Made by a program: the position numbers and the translations under genes
Part shown: in pieces, positions 34,257-42,469 of the stretch
Layout of the letters: every line of letters starts with the position of its first letter
Position numbering within the stretch: position 1 is the first letter of the stretch
Origin: a bacterium
GTDB lineage: Bacteria; Patescibacteriota; Patescibacteriia; UBA9934; GWF2-40-263
Direction of reading: 5' to 3'
Length of the DNA: 42,469 nucleotides
NCBI GenBank assembly: GCA_021789915.1
Contig: JAJYIV010000008.1
Span: forward strand, 1-42,469
Notes under the pieces: model-generated
What the model saw: only the letters and a program-made list of their open reading frames with translations
Told to the model about the DNA's origin: nothing
Databases searched by the model: none

Positions 34257-34781
34257 TCAATGCGGCATTCGCCAGTCGAGCTCGTCATGGATTTTCGCCA
34301 TATTAAGAAACATTTTGTCTTTCTTTAAGATTTCTTTCTTTAATTTCTTTACAGAACGCGATTGAAATTCGGAATCGTCAATTTCATCGAGCTTTTCATC
34401 GGGCAACGTTCTCAAAACAGGAACATTTTTGAGCTGTTTTGATATCATCTCGCGTATCAAATCAGGAACAGAATCGGCGTCGATGTTCCCGTTCCGGGAA
34501 CGCTGCCATGCTTCGATATGAGGGTTCACCCGGATGGTTTTCCGTTCCTCGTCCATATCCAAAACGCGGAGCTCGACGAGCTGCCGAAGTTCGTGTCCGA
34601 TCGCGCCGCGGTGGAGGCCTGCGACCCGGAAATATTTCTTTTCGTAGAACGCCCACGGCACCTGGCAGCCATAGGTAAGACGCAAAATGAGCAGGACGAT
34701 TTTCACCTGCCGCTTTGTGAGATCACGCGTGATGAGCGCCGTGAGGATGCTGTTCGGTACGCGGGTGAATTTAACTTTCAT
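34257..34781 (-). CDS. Phage replication protein O-like (N-terminal domain)
   Basis: MKVKFTRVPNSILTALITRDLTKRQVKIVLLILRLTYGCQVPWAFYEKKYFRVAGLHRGAIGHELRQLVELRVL. Confidence 0.75.
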   Translation of the reverse strand: MKVKFTRVPNSILTALITRDLTKRQVKIVLLILRLTYGCQVPWAFYEKKYFRVAGLHRGAIGHELRQLVELRVLDMDEERKTIRVNPHIEAWQRSRNGNIDADSVPDLIREMISKQLKNVPVLRTLPDEKLDEIDDSEFQSRSVKKLKKEILKKDKMFLNMAKIHDELDWRMPH

Positions 34782-34959
34782 GGGCTTGGTTTTCCTGCTT
34801 GTTTTTGTGCTTCCGCGCCCTGATTTTCGAGAAGGTGAGATAGAGATTTCCCAAAGAGCGCAAATACTCCACCGCTTGTTCCCGTGAAATGCGGAGGTTG
34901 TATTTCGTGAGCGCATAGGCGACCATGCGATCGATAAGTTCTTCGCTGTAGACTTCCAT
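34771..34959 (-). CDS. Small helical protein of the integrative element
   Basis: MEVYSEELIDRMVAYALTKYNLRISREQAVEYLRSLGNLYLTFSKIRARKHKNKQENQAHES; stop overlaps the start of the replication gene. Confidence 0.6.
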   Translation of the reverse strand: MEVYSEELIDRMVAYALTKYNLRISREQAVEYLRSLGNLYLTFSKIRARKHKNKQENQAHES

Positions 34960-35034
34960 GCGTCCAGTTTCGCAAAACAAACAGGGACTCACTTTGGAGT
35001 CCCGGTGAATCCCAAAAAGAAATGCAGGGAAATA

Positions 35035-35649
35035 CTACTTTGTCCGCTTGATCGTCTTTCCTTGCCAGACAAAAAGATCGTCGATGCCGAGGTCGTGCTT
35101 TGCGCGGGCGTTCAGCGCTTTCGTCGTGTCGTATACCATCCGGCGTGCTTTCTCCTGTTGCGAGGGATCATACCCCTTGTTCACATCCGCACCTGTCATC
35201 TCGTCGTACGGCAACGACCAATCGACATATTCATTCACGCGGTGCTTGAACATCGCCCGGCAGAGGCAGTGCTCGTTCTTCGTTGGCGGCAGTTTGGCGA
35301 CGGAGTCGCCGAGCATCAAAGTTGCCTCGTGATCGACAAAGACGAGGTTGGCAGTTGCAAGAACAGCGACGGGTGCGGGTTCGGTCGGCGTAATCGGGGG
35401 CACCGTTGCTTCGTTTTTCTTCATGCGTTCCCATTGGACAAGTGCGATGAGTTCCGCCACGGGCAGGCCGCCAAAAAAGAGCAGGCCGAAAATATCATCG
35501 ATCGGGGTTGTATAGGGCAAAGTGATCGGGCCGTAGTATGCAAATGCAGCGATGCGGAACACGCCGAAAAGGGCAATGCCGAGCGCCCCGATTCCGCTCA
35601 AAAGAGCGCCATAACGGAAATGTTTTGAGGTAAAAAGATGATGCCACAT
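35035..35649 (-). CDS. Membrane protein, element cargo
   Basis: Two N-terminal TM helices plus a soluble C-terminal domain. Confidence 0.65.
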   Translation of the reverse strand: MWHHLFTSKHFRYGALLSGIGALGIALFGVFRIAAFAYYGPITLPYTTPIDDIFGLLFFGGLPVAELIALVQWERMKKNEATVPPITPTEPAPVAVLATANLVFVDHEATLMLGDSVAKLPPTKNEHCLCRAMFKHRVNEYVDWSLPYDEMTGADVNKGYDPSQQEKARRMVYDTTKALNARAKHDLGIDDLFVWQGKTIKRTK

Positions 35650-35681
35650 AACGCTTTTATTTTAACAGAAAATAAAAGGGC

Positions 35682-35775
35682 GCAACCGTGTGCGCCAGAA
35701 ATCTATAATACGCTTGGTAACGTGCGCCATAATCAGATGGCTGCGCGTTCGCGCAAGCGTATTATAGCGGTTGCG
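35682..35775. promoter_or_regulatory. Compound inverted repeat between divergent element genes
   Basis: CGCAACCG/CGGTTGCG (35682/35768); CTATAATACGCTTG/CAAGCGTATTATAG (35703-35716/35754-35767); inner GCGC-GTTC-GCGC. Confidence 0.75.
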
Positions 35776-35852
35776 GATACGGAAAGTCCAGCGAAATTCT
35801 TATGCACATCTTTGCTATTTGCCCCCCCCCTATTTTATGCTTTAATTAAGCT

Positions 35853-36839
35853 ATGAGTAAAAATGGGTTTGCTGGCATAGCTATCCTACTTATTGTCCTT
35901 GCTTTGGCGGTAGCTGGGGGAATCGCCTATGTGCATTACGTTGTTTTGCCACGGCAAAATAGCGCAAACGGAACTACTCCATCTCCGGTGGCATCGACTA
36001 CGACTGCGGCTGTGGCTACGACTACGGCATCACCCGTCGCACCCGCAGGTTGCAATGATTTAGATTGTCTCATCACGGCGGCAAGTTCTTGCGCCCCGAT
36101 CACCTCAACGATAACCGAATCAAATAGTTTGGGATTTTTGGCGTTGGGCATTTTACAAAATTCAGTTACCGATAGGCAAATAAAAGGGCCTTCTGGCGCG
36201 AATTGTATTTACGTTTCAAAAGTTGAAAGTGCGAGCGCGGTTGTGGATCAGAAATTTTTTAGCGATCCTACCTATCAGAATCAGATTCTGAGCGGTCTCA
36301 AATCATTCCCTGGCGTTACCGACGCAGATATTCAAAAGGTAAAAACGGCCATACAGGACGGATCGGCTCTAAAGCAAGTCCAAACCCAGTTGGCGCAGAT
36401 GAATCAGAGCCTACAGGCCTCGATAAGCAGTATCACTACGTGCACGATACCGACCACAGAGTTAGTGAAGCGTCTCCAAGATGAAAAAGCTGGCAATATA
36501 AATATTCAATACCCTGATCCTTACTGCAAAGTTCAAATGGGACCTGCTGCAGCTACCACTCCGTCTGGCGTTGGATCAGTTACGCTTTACCTATATGCCA
36601 ACTCGACCAATGGAATAAACGGCGTAACATTCAAGGTTAATTCTCTTACCTCAACCGAGGTGAATGTAACCGTAACCGACCAGAAAACGGGAGCGAGCCA
36701 AACGGCGACCCTCACACCAAACAATACTGCAACGGTTGCGGGACATACGATGACCGTTACCAGTATCAAGCAGGTTAAAACCGGCACAATAAACGGCCAA
36801 CCTTCTTATGATGAGCAGGCGGCAGTAACTTTTCACTAG
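35853..36839 (+). CDS. Secreted/membrane-anchored Thr/Ser-rich protein, element cargo
   Basis: MSKNGFAGIAILLIVLALAVAGGIAYVHY N-terminal TM helix, then a large ectodomain. Confidence 0.7.
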   Translation: MSKNGFAGIAILLIVLALAVAGGIAYVHYVVLPRQNSANGTTPSPVASTTTAAVATTTASPVAPAGCNDLDCLITAASSCAPITSTITESNSLGFLALGILQNSVTDRQIKGPSGANCIYVSKVESASAVVDQKFFSDPTYQNQILSGLKSFPGVTDADIQKVKTAIQDGSALKQVQTQLAQMNQSLQASISSITTCTIPTTELVKRLQDEKAGNINIQYPDPYCKVQMGPAAATTPSGVGSVTLYLYANSTNGINGVTFKVNSLTSTEVNVTVTDQKTGASQTATLTPNNTATVAGHTMTVTSIKQVKTGTINGQPSYDEQAAVTFH

Positions 36840-36873
36840 GTCGAAATAATGTAAATAATTTAAATTAAAAAAT

Positions 36874-37632
36874 ATGAATATTTTCTCAACCTTAAAACAA
36901 GACGCCATAAATTTCCTTGAGCCGTACAAGACAAAAGAGCCGGCCAGCTATGCAGCGGCAGAACAAGCGCTCGGCGCTATCCTTATAACCGATGGTTTTA
37001 TAGGCATCAGCAATCCATTTGGGCGCAAAAAACGTTCTGGTATATTCGGCACATTAGGAGGAATGGTTCTCGGAGTTATCTTCATGCTCATTCCGACGTT
37101 TTTTGGGAATATAACGGGCATCAACAATATGACCGCAACGACTTCGGCAACAGTCGCTTCGGTTGGCGCACCGTCTTATACGGGAGGAACTAATTCACAG
37201 CATAGCAGTCCAGCATGCTCACTGGCTGTAAATTACTCGGTCAATGGTCAGCAGTACACAAATCAACAGTCCTCTTTCTCCTCATCGGATAACTGCTCTC
37301 TGGTTTCGGGACAAACAATCACCATCAACTACAATCCGGCCAATCCGGGTTCGTGGGCTTATGGAGCCAAGACGGTCAGTATGTTTCTTCAAATATTCTT
37401 TTGGGCGGGATTGTTGGTTTTAATCTCCAGTATCATCACCTTCTTTATTCGGTTGTTCAGCATCATTTTCGGCTGGAAATTATTAAGGGATGGTCGAAAG
37501 AACGCCGCCAATTTGCCGCCGGGCACAAACCTTCAAACCATGATTGACGAAATTAAACAGAACTTTATCTCATCAACTTTTGGCTTTGGAGCTGGGGTGA
37601 ATCCTTCCGTTCCTAACATATTGAATCAGTGA
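36874..37632 (+). CDS. DUF3592-like membrane protein, element cargo
   Basis: TM helices flanking CSLAVNYSVNGQQYTNQQSSFSSSDNCSLVSGQTITINYNPANPGSW. Confidence 0.65.
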   Translation: MNIFSTLKQDAINFLEPYKTKEPASYAAAEQALGAILITDGFIGISNPFGRKKRSGIFGTLGGMVLGVIFMLIPTFFGNITGINNMTATTSATVASVGAPSYTGGTNSQHSSPACSLAVNYSVNGQQYTNQQSSFSSSDNCSLVSGQTITINYNPANPGSWAYGAKTVSMFLQIFFWAGLLVLISSIITFFIRLFSIIFGWKLLRDGRKNAANLPPGTNLQTMIDEIKQNFISSTFGFGAGVNPSVPNILNQ

Positions 37633-37689
37633 TTCGGTTGATTTTGTAGTGCCACCAGCGTTCCAACTTCGTCCCACAACCGCAGCCAT

Positions 37690-38013
37690 ATGGCGCTCGA
37701 TCCGACATTTTCCATCCCGAACAGCATTCTCTACGTCCCGCTGCTGCTGCTGGCGGCGTATTTCGCGTTCCGCGCGCTGGCGGACGTCTACATCCTCGTC
37801 CATTTCGGGCAAAATGGCGGCACGCTGCGGAGCGTCCTTCTCCTGTTCTTTGCCGGCACGGCCGTGATTTTCGGCGGCATGATGTACGCCCTTTCCGGCT
37901 ACGACCTGGCACGTCCCATCCCGCTGCCCGCCCTGTCGAACCTGCTTTCCCCGAGCGTCCAATCGTATCCGTCCCTGCTTCCGCCCGCAGCCGCGAAACC
38001 GTCGCTCAAGTGA
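37690..38013 (+). CDS. Small membrane protein
   Basis: MALDPTFSIPNSILYVPLLLLAAYFAFRALADVYILVHFGQNGG..., two TM helices. Confidence 0.7.
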   Translation: MALDPTFSIPNSILYVPLLLLAAYFAFRALADVYILVHFGQNGGTLRSVLLLFFAGTAVIFGGMMYALSGYDLARPIPLPALSNLLSPSVQSYPSLLPPAAAKPSLK

Positions 38014-38014
38014 T

Positions 38015-38584
38015 ATGCCCAACACCTCGCGCACCGAAGAGCTCCAGCCGGGAGAGCAGGTCGTTCTGTTCCTGCGCCCGGTCTGGTACATCCTCCTTGG
38101 CGACCTGATCGGCGCCGCGCTGCTCTACCTCGTGCCGGCCGTGCTCTGTTTCATATTCTGGGGCACGCTGTCCTCTTGGTTCGCGATGCCGCTTGTCGGC
38201 CCGTGGCTGGTGCTGCTGGTTGGCGCCTATGCCGCCATCATCTGGCTGTTCCTGTTCCGCGCCTTCACCGATTACTACCTGAACACGTGGCTCGTCACGT
38301 CGTTCCGCATCATCGACGCCGACCAGCTCGGCATCTTCAAGCGCCGCGTTTCCGAGCTGCACCTGGCCAACGTGCAGGACGTGACGACGGAAGTGAAGGG
38401 CGTGTTCCAGACGATGCTCAATTTCGGCGACGTGCTGGTGCAGACGGCCAGCGAAGAGGACCTGTTCCGCTTCGAGAACGCGCCGCGCCCTGATCACGTC
38501 AAGGAAGAGATCATGAAACTGGTCGAGGCGGAGAAGGCGAAGTATCGCGTGCCCGCGCCGGGCGTGCCCGGCTCGCCGGTGTGA
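38015..38584 (+). CDS. PH-domain (bPH2/YdbS-like) membrane protein
   Basis: LQPGEQVVLFLRPVWYILLGDLI...DYYLNTWLVTSFRIIDADQLGIFKRRVSELHLANVQDVTTEVKG. Confidence 0.8.
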   Translation: MPNTSRTEELQPGEQVVLFLRPVWYILLGDLIGAALLYLVPAVLCFIFWGTLSSWFAMPLVGPWLVLLVGAYAAIIWLFLFRAFTDYYLNTWLVTSFRIIDADQLGIFKRRVSELHLANVQDVTTEVKGVFQTMLNFGDVLVQTASEEDLFRFENAPRPDHVKEEIMKLVEAEKAKYRVPAPGVPGSPV

Positions 38585-38596
38585 TGAGCGAATCGA

Positions 38597-38727
38597 AAAG
38601 CCGGCCGTAAACTCGATGAGATTGCGCTGAACGGGGCAGCCGACCTCCGAGACGTACTCAAAACGTACGTTGAGGAGGCGGCGGGGCCCCGTGAGGCGCA
38701 AGATCGCGAGGTTACCGCCGGCTTTTT
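38597..38727. repeat. Long imperfect hairpin copy C, also acting as bidirectional terminator
   Basis: AAAAGCCGGCCGTAAACTCG...CGAGGTTACCGCCGGCTTTTTT arms; TTGCGCTgaACGGGG/CCCCGTGAGGCGCAA; apical GACGTACTCAAAACGTACG. Confidence 0.9.
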
Positions 38728-39833
38728 TATTTCCACGCGTAGTGCCCCCACGCCCACTGCGCCAGGGCGTGCGCGTCGGCGGAGGCGTCCGCGAGCATCG
38801 GCTCGCCGAACATCACCACGAGCAGCTCGCGGCCCTTCGCCGCCACAGACGGACGCAGGGACACCGCAAGATTCCATCCGTTCGGCGGCCCAAGGTATCC
38901 AGTCTTTCCCGCCGTCACGTACACGTCGCTGTACGCCGGTTTCGTCAACAGGAAGTCGCTGTTTTTGACCGTGAGCGGCACGCGGCGCGGCAGGAGCGTC
39001 AGCGTGCGCTGCGGCGTCGTCGCGTCGCGCTTCACCGCGTAGAAGGCGAAGACGCGATCCGCAAGCGCCGCCAGCTCGCGCGGCGTGGAGACGTTTCCCT
39101 CATCCAGTCCCGTCGGATCCGCAAAGACCGTGCGCGGCAGGCCGAAAGCCCTGGCCCTGGCGTTCATCGCGCCGACGAAAGCCGGGCGCGACAGCCGCGT
39201 GGCGTCCGCCAGCGCGTTGGCGGCGTCGTTGGCCGACGGCAGCAGCGCCGCGTACAGCAAGTCGTTCACCGTGAGCCGGGTGCCAGGCTTCACGCCAAGC
39301 GAAGACCCGCCCACGATGTCATCCCGCGAAATCGACTGCACGCGCCAGGGGGAGACGCCGCGCGACAGGACGACGTCCACGGTCATCAGCTTGGTCAGCG
39401 ACGCCAGCGGGCGCGGCACGCCGGCGTTCTGCTCCGCGAGCATCAGGCCGGACGTCCGGTCCAACACGACATAGCCTTCCGCCTGCGTCGCCGGCGCAGA
39501 GTCGGCGGCCCCTTTGACCGGCGTCGGGATGACGGTTTTCGGCTTGTAGAAGAGAAGCTTGGGGTCCTCGCGCCACCCGTCCTGGCGAGCCCAATCTTCC
39601 AAACTGACCGACGGCACGGTCGCCGTCGAACGGACGAGATACGTGCGCGGATCAAACAGCGCCCGCAGGTCGGCGCGACGCGCGTACACGGAACGCAAAT
39701 ACGGCCCCGGCGCCGCGAAGGCGAGGGCCGGCACGGACAGGAGAAGAAACGCAACGGCGCCGAATGCCGAGGGCTTCTCCCACAAAGATGACGACCAAAT
39801 CGCTTTGTGATCATTCAAGCGCATGTTTTTCAT
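38727..39833 (-). CDS. D-alanyl-D-alanine carboxypeptidase (peptidase S11)
   Basis: PLASLTKLMTVDVVLSRG (SxxK), LPSANDAANALA (SxN), TAGKTGYLG (KTG). Confidence 0.92.
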   Translation of the reverse strand: MKNMRLNDHKAIWSSSLWEKPSAFGAVAFLLLSVPALAFAAPGPYLRSVYARRADLRALFDPRTYLVRSTATVPSVSLEDWARQDGWREDPKLLFYKPKTVIPTPVKGAADSAPATQAEGYVVLDRTSGLMLAEQNAGVPRPLASLTKLMTVDVVLSRGVSPWRVQSISRDDIVGGSSLGVKPGTRLTVNDLLYAALLPSANDAANALADATRLSRPAFVGAMNARARAFGLPRTVFADPTGLDEGNVSTPRELAALADRVFAFYAVKRDATTPQRTLTLLPRRVPLTVKNSDFLLTKPAYSDVYVTAGKTGYLGPPNGWNLAVSLRPSVAAKGRELLVVMFGEPMLADASADAHALAQWAWGHYAWK

Positions 39834-39884
39834 GATAGCAGATCGCCGATTGAAGCGGCCTGCGTTTCATGCCAAGATGCGCCC

Positions 39885-41318
39885 ATGCTGCGCGCGCTCG
39901 CCAAAAATTTCATCATCCAGACGGCCGGCAAGGGATTGTCCGTGCTGTTTGGCATTTTCATCCTCTCGCTGCTGACGCGCGCGCTCGGCGCGGAAGCGTT
40001 CGGCGAATACACCACGGCCACGACCTTCCTGCAGTTCTTCGGCGTGCTCGTCGATTTCGGGCTGACGCTGACGCTCGTCGTGATGATTTCCGAGCCCGGC
40101 GCGGACGAAGCGCGCGTGACGGGCAATATCTTCTCGCTGCGGCTCGTCTCGGCCATCGCCTTCTTCGGCCTGGCGCCGCTCGTCGTCCTGCTGCTGCCGT
40201 GGAACGCCGTCATCAAGGAAAGCGTCGCCGTCGGCGCCGTCGCCTACGCGTGCATGGCGGCGGCGGCCATGCTGGTCGGCGTCTTCCAGAAGCACGAAAG
40301 CATCTGGCGCGCGTCCACCGGCGAGCTCGTGAACCGCGTGGTGCTGTTCGCGCTCGCCGCCGTGTTCCTCGCCTTCGGCTGGGGCGTCATCGCCGTGATG
40401 TGGGCGCTCGTCGCCGCCAACGTCGCGTGGCTCGCCGCGATGCTGCTGTTCGCGCGGCCGTTCGTGCGCATCCGGCTGCGCTTCGAGTGGCCCGTGTGGA
40501 AGCGCATCTTTGCCATCAGCTGGCCGATGGCGCTTTCCATCGCGTTCAACCTCGTGTACCTGAAAGGCGACTTGCTGACGCTCGCCCTGTTCCGCACCCA
40601 GACGGAAGTCGGCTGGTACGGCGCCGCGTACAAAGTGATCGACGTCGTCACGGTGGTCCCGAACATCTTCATGGGACTGCTGCTGCCCGCGCTTGCGGCG
40701 GACTGGAAGGCGGGGCGGCGCGGCGAGTTCGGCGCGCACCTGCAGCGCGCGTTCGACGTGTTCGCGCTGCTGTTCTTGCCCATCGTGGCGGGCGCGGAGC
40801 TGCTGGCGGCGCCTCTGCTGACGCTGATCGCCGGGCGCGGCTTCGCCGCTTCGGGAGGCGCGCTTCAGCTCTTGGCTTTCGCCGTGCCGGGCGTCTTCCT
40901 CGGCGCGCTGTTCGGCTACGCCGTGGTCGCGGTCGAGCGGCAGCGCAAGATGATGTGGGGCTATCTCGCCTGCGCGATCGTCTGCGCGGGCGGCTATCTG
41001 CTGCTCATCCCGCCCTTCGGCATCCCGGCCGCCGCCGGCGTGACGATTTTCTCGGAGTGGTTCGTCGCGCTCGCGGCGTTCTTGGTCGTGCGGCGCGAAG
41101 AGCGCTTCCGGCTCTCGCTGACGCGCGCCGGGCGCGCACTGCTCGCCGCGCTGGCGATGGCGCTGGCCTTGTGGTTCCTGCCGCGCGTGAACGTGCTCGT
41201 CCTGATCGTGCTGGGCGCCGCGCTGTACGCGGGGTTGCTCTTCGTCTTCCGCGCCGTGGACCGACAGACCTTGCGCGCGCTCATGCCGCGGCGTTTGGCC
41301 GCGCATGAAGAGAGATAA
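39885..41318 (+). CDS. MOP superfamily polysaccharide flippase (Wzx-like)
   Basis: MLRALAKNFIIQTAGKGLSVLFGIFILSLLTRALGAEAFGEYTTATTFLQFFGVLVDFGL; about 12-14 TM helices. Confidence 0.9.
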   Translation: MLRALAKNFIIQTAGKGLSVLFGIFILSLLTRALGAEAFGEYTTATTFLQFFGVLVDFGLTLTLVVMISEPGADEARVTGNIFSLRLVSAIAFFGLAPLVVLLLPWNAVIKESVAVGAVAYACMAAAAMLVGVFQKHESIWRASTGELVNRVVLFALAAVFLAFGWGVIAVMWALVAANVAWLAAMLLFARPFVRIRLRFEWPVWKRIFAISWPMALSIAFNLVYLKGDLLTLALFRTQTEVGWYGAAYKVIDVVTVVPNIFMGLLLPALAADWKAGRRGEFGAHLQRAFDVFALLFLPIVAGAELLAAPLLTLIAGRGFAASGGALQLLAFAVPGVFLGALFGYAVVAVERQRKMMWGYLACAIVCAGGYLLLIPPFGIPAAAGVTIFSEWFVALAAFLVVRREERFRLSLTRAGRALLAALAMALALWFLPRVNVLVLIVLGAALYAGLLFVFRAVDRQTLRALMPRRLAAHEER

Positions 41319-41370
41319 AAACGCCCCAGCACAAGCGTTTGGTGCGGGGGCGCGATTGACGCGAACGAGG

Positions 41371-41994
41371 TCAGACCTTCACGGGCTTGCCGCGGGCGAA
41401 GATCCAGCGGCAGCCTGAGCGCCAGACGCGGTCGGGGCGGCCGCTGCGGGCGCTGAGCCAACGGTCGTCGTCACTGTGTGCGACGAGGAACACGCTGAAA
41501 TTGTCGTCGGAATCCGCGACGGGTTCCATAGCCACGTGGAGCCCCTCACCCTTCGGCTGCTCCGGGTACTGCTCCCGAAGTGCCGGGCCGACTTCCGCCG
41601 GGCACTTGAGGAGGCCGTGGGCTTCGGCGGCGGCGTTTACCTGCGCGGTGGTGTACCGGCCTTCGAGGCCGACGTCGGAGCCGGTGATGACCACCAGATC
41701 GAGTTCCGTCGGCTCCTTGGCGAGCGTCACCTTGGTGATGATGTCCCGCGCCCACTTGCTGAGCTGGGAACCGCCCGCCTCGATCGCCGTGATGAACTCC
41801 TCGACCGTCTTGTGCGTGCCGAGCTTGACGGTGCGCCAGGTCGGGAACTTCGGCCACGGGTTCTCCTTGCGGAGGAACCATTTAAAAGCCGAGAGCCACA
41901 TGGGGCCATTTTTGCCTGCGAGCTTGTCTTGCAAGTCGCTCATCGGTCCCTGAACCTCGGGGAGCGGGAGCAAGCCGAGCATGCCTTCCGACAT
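41371..41994 (-). CDS. Hypothetical protein
   Basis: 207 aa from ATG at 41994 with SD AAAGGAGG; MSEGMLGLLPLPEVQGPMSDLQDKLAGKNGPMWLSAFKWFLRKENPWPKFPTWRTVKLG. Confidence 0.75.
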   Translation of the reverse strand: MSEGMLGLLPLPEVQGPMSDLQDKLAGKNGPMWLSAFKWFLRKENPWPKFPTWRTVKLGTHKTVEEFITAIEAGGSQLSKWARDIITKVTLAKEPTELDLVVITGSDVGLEGRYTTAQVNAAAEAHGLLKCPAEVGPALREQYPEQPKGEGLHVAMEPVADSDDNFSVFLVAHSDDDRWLSARSGRPDRVWRSGCRWIFARGKPVKV

Positions 41995-42171
41995 GGTCAG
42001 CCTCCTTTGTGCCATCGGCGGAAGCGGGATGCTCCGCGCCGGGCGCCTCCGTGGTAGCGCGAACGGACGAGAATGTCAACGCGAACCGCAGACGGGGCCG
42101 GTTCGTTTGTCGCGCAGGGAGAAAATGGGGAAGCGAACGGTTCTACGCGCGAAGATCCACGCGCCGTCTCG

Positions 42172-42316
42172 TGATCCCTCACTTCGTTCGGGATGACACC
42201 GGGGACAAGCCCTTCACGTCCCTCCCCTGTGTCATCCCGAAGCGAAGGGACGTCCGACGCGCGCGGGCAGCAGGATTGCTTCGTCGCCACCGATGGGATC
42301 AGCTCCTCGCAATGAC
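42172..42316. repeat. Composite intergenic palindromic repeats
   Basis: GATCCCTCACTTCGTTCGGGATGACAC...GTGTCATCCCGAAGCGAAGGGA followed by GGATTGCTTCGTC...CCTCGCAATGAC. Confidence 0.7.
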
Positions 42317-42469
42317 GAGAAGGGGGGGGTTTCAAAGGTCTCCACAGTAGATAATAGCAAACGGTTACTGAAGGACCCCCCGTGAGCTCGGTTGCTCGTG
42401 TCGCTTTTGGAGAGCAAACACCCGCTTGAGCCGTCGGTCAATCTCGCGTTTGAGGAGAAGAGGATTGAG

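Larger units (their letters stand above)
32692..37676. mobile_element. Serine-recombinase integrative element (~4.98 kb) at the ruvB 3' end
   Basis: GTCCCA direct repeats at 32692-32697 and 37671-37676; recombinase at the left edge; phage-O-like replication gene; AT-rich interior relative to flanks; reconstructed empty site restores a promoter for the 37690 gene. Confidence 0.85.

Noticed and set aside
39867-41308. 479-aa ORFs on both strands overlapping the flippase gene
   Set aside because: Low-complexity Arg/Ala/Glu-rich readings of a GC-rich gene; the 39885-41318 frame encodes a clear multi-TM flippase.

Overview
The window is a high-GC, gene-dense bacterial segment. 16S features and gene content suggest a Candidate Phyla Radiation/Patescibacteria-like genome; this is an inference, and no search was run. 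It opens inside a 16S rRNA gene that ends near 1109. No 23S follows: an intrinsic terminator and opposite-strand tRNA-Phe and tRNA-Ile come next. Housekeeping genes recognised: rpoB-rpoC, yebC, ruvC, ftsK, recA, epmA-efp, rpsF-ssb-rpsR, ychF, tdk, ruvB, a TlyA-like methylase, a Trm11/THUMP-type methylase, a D-Ala-D-Ala carboxypeptidase and a MOP-type flippase, plus tRNA-Pro, -Gly and -Ala. Accessory content: an IS982-like insertion sequence with 17-bp terminal inverted repeats and a 6-bp TSD; a ~5-kb serine-recombinase element inserted at the 3' end of ruvB, for which both att cores (GTCCCA), the empty site and the circular form can be reconstructed; and several families of palindromic repeats. 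The most unusual observations are: (1) palindromic repeats lying in frame inside conserved genes (yebC and a Trm11-like methylase), with one repeat family also flanking, in inverted orientation, a DUF559/Vsr-like endonuclease gene; (2) a family of long imperfect hairpins with locus-specific arms and a shared core (CGAnnCGTAsyCrAA..TACG..GAGG); (3) a ~1.7-kb coding-poor region with tandem leader repeats, strong Shine-Dalgarno sites and very short ORFs; (4) a recombinase whose C-terminus appears to change between the circular and integrated forms.
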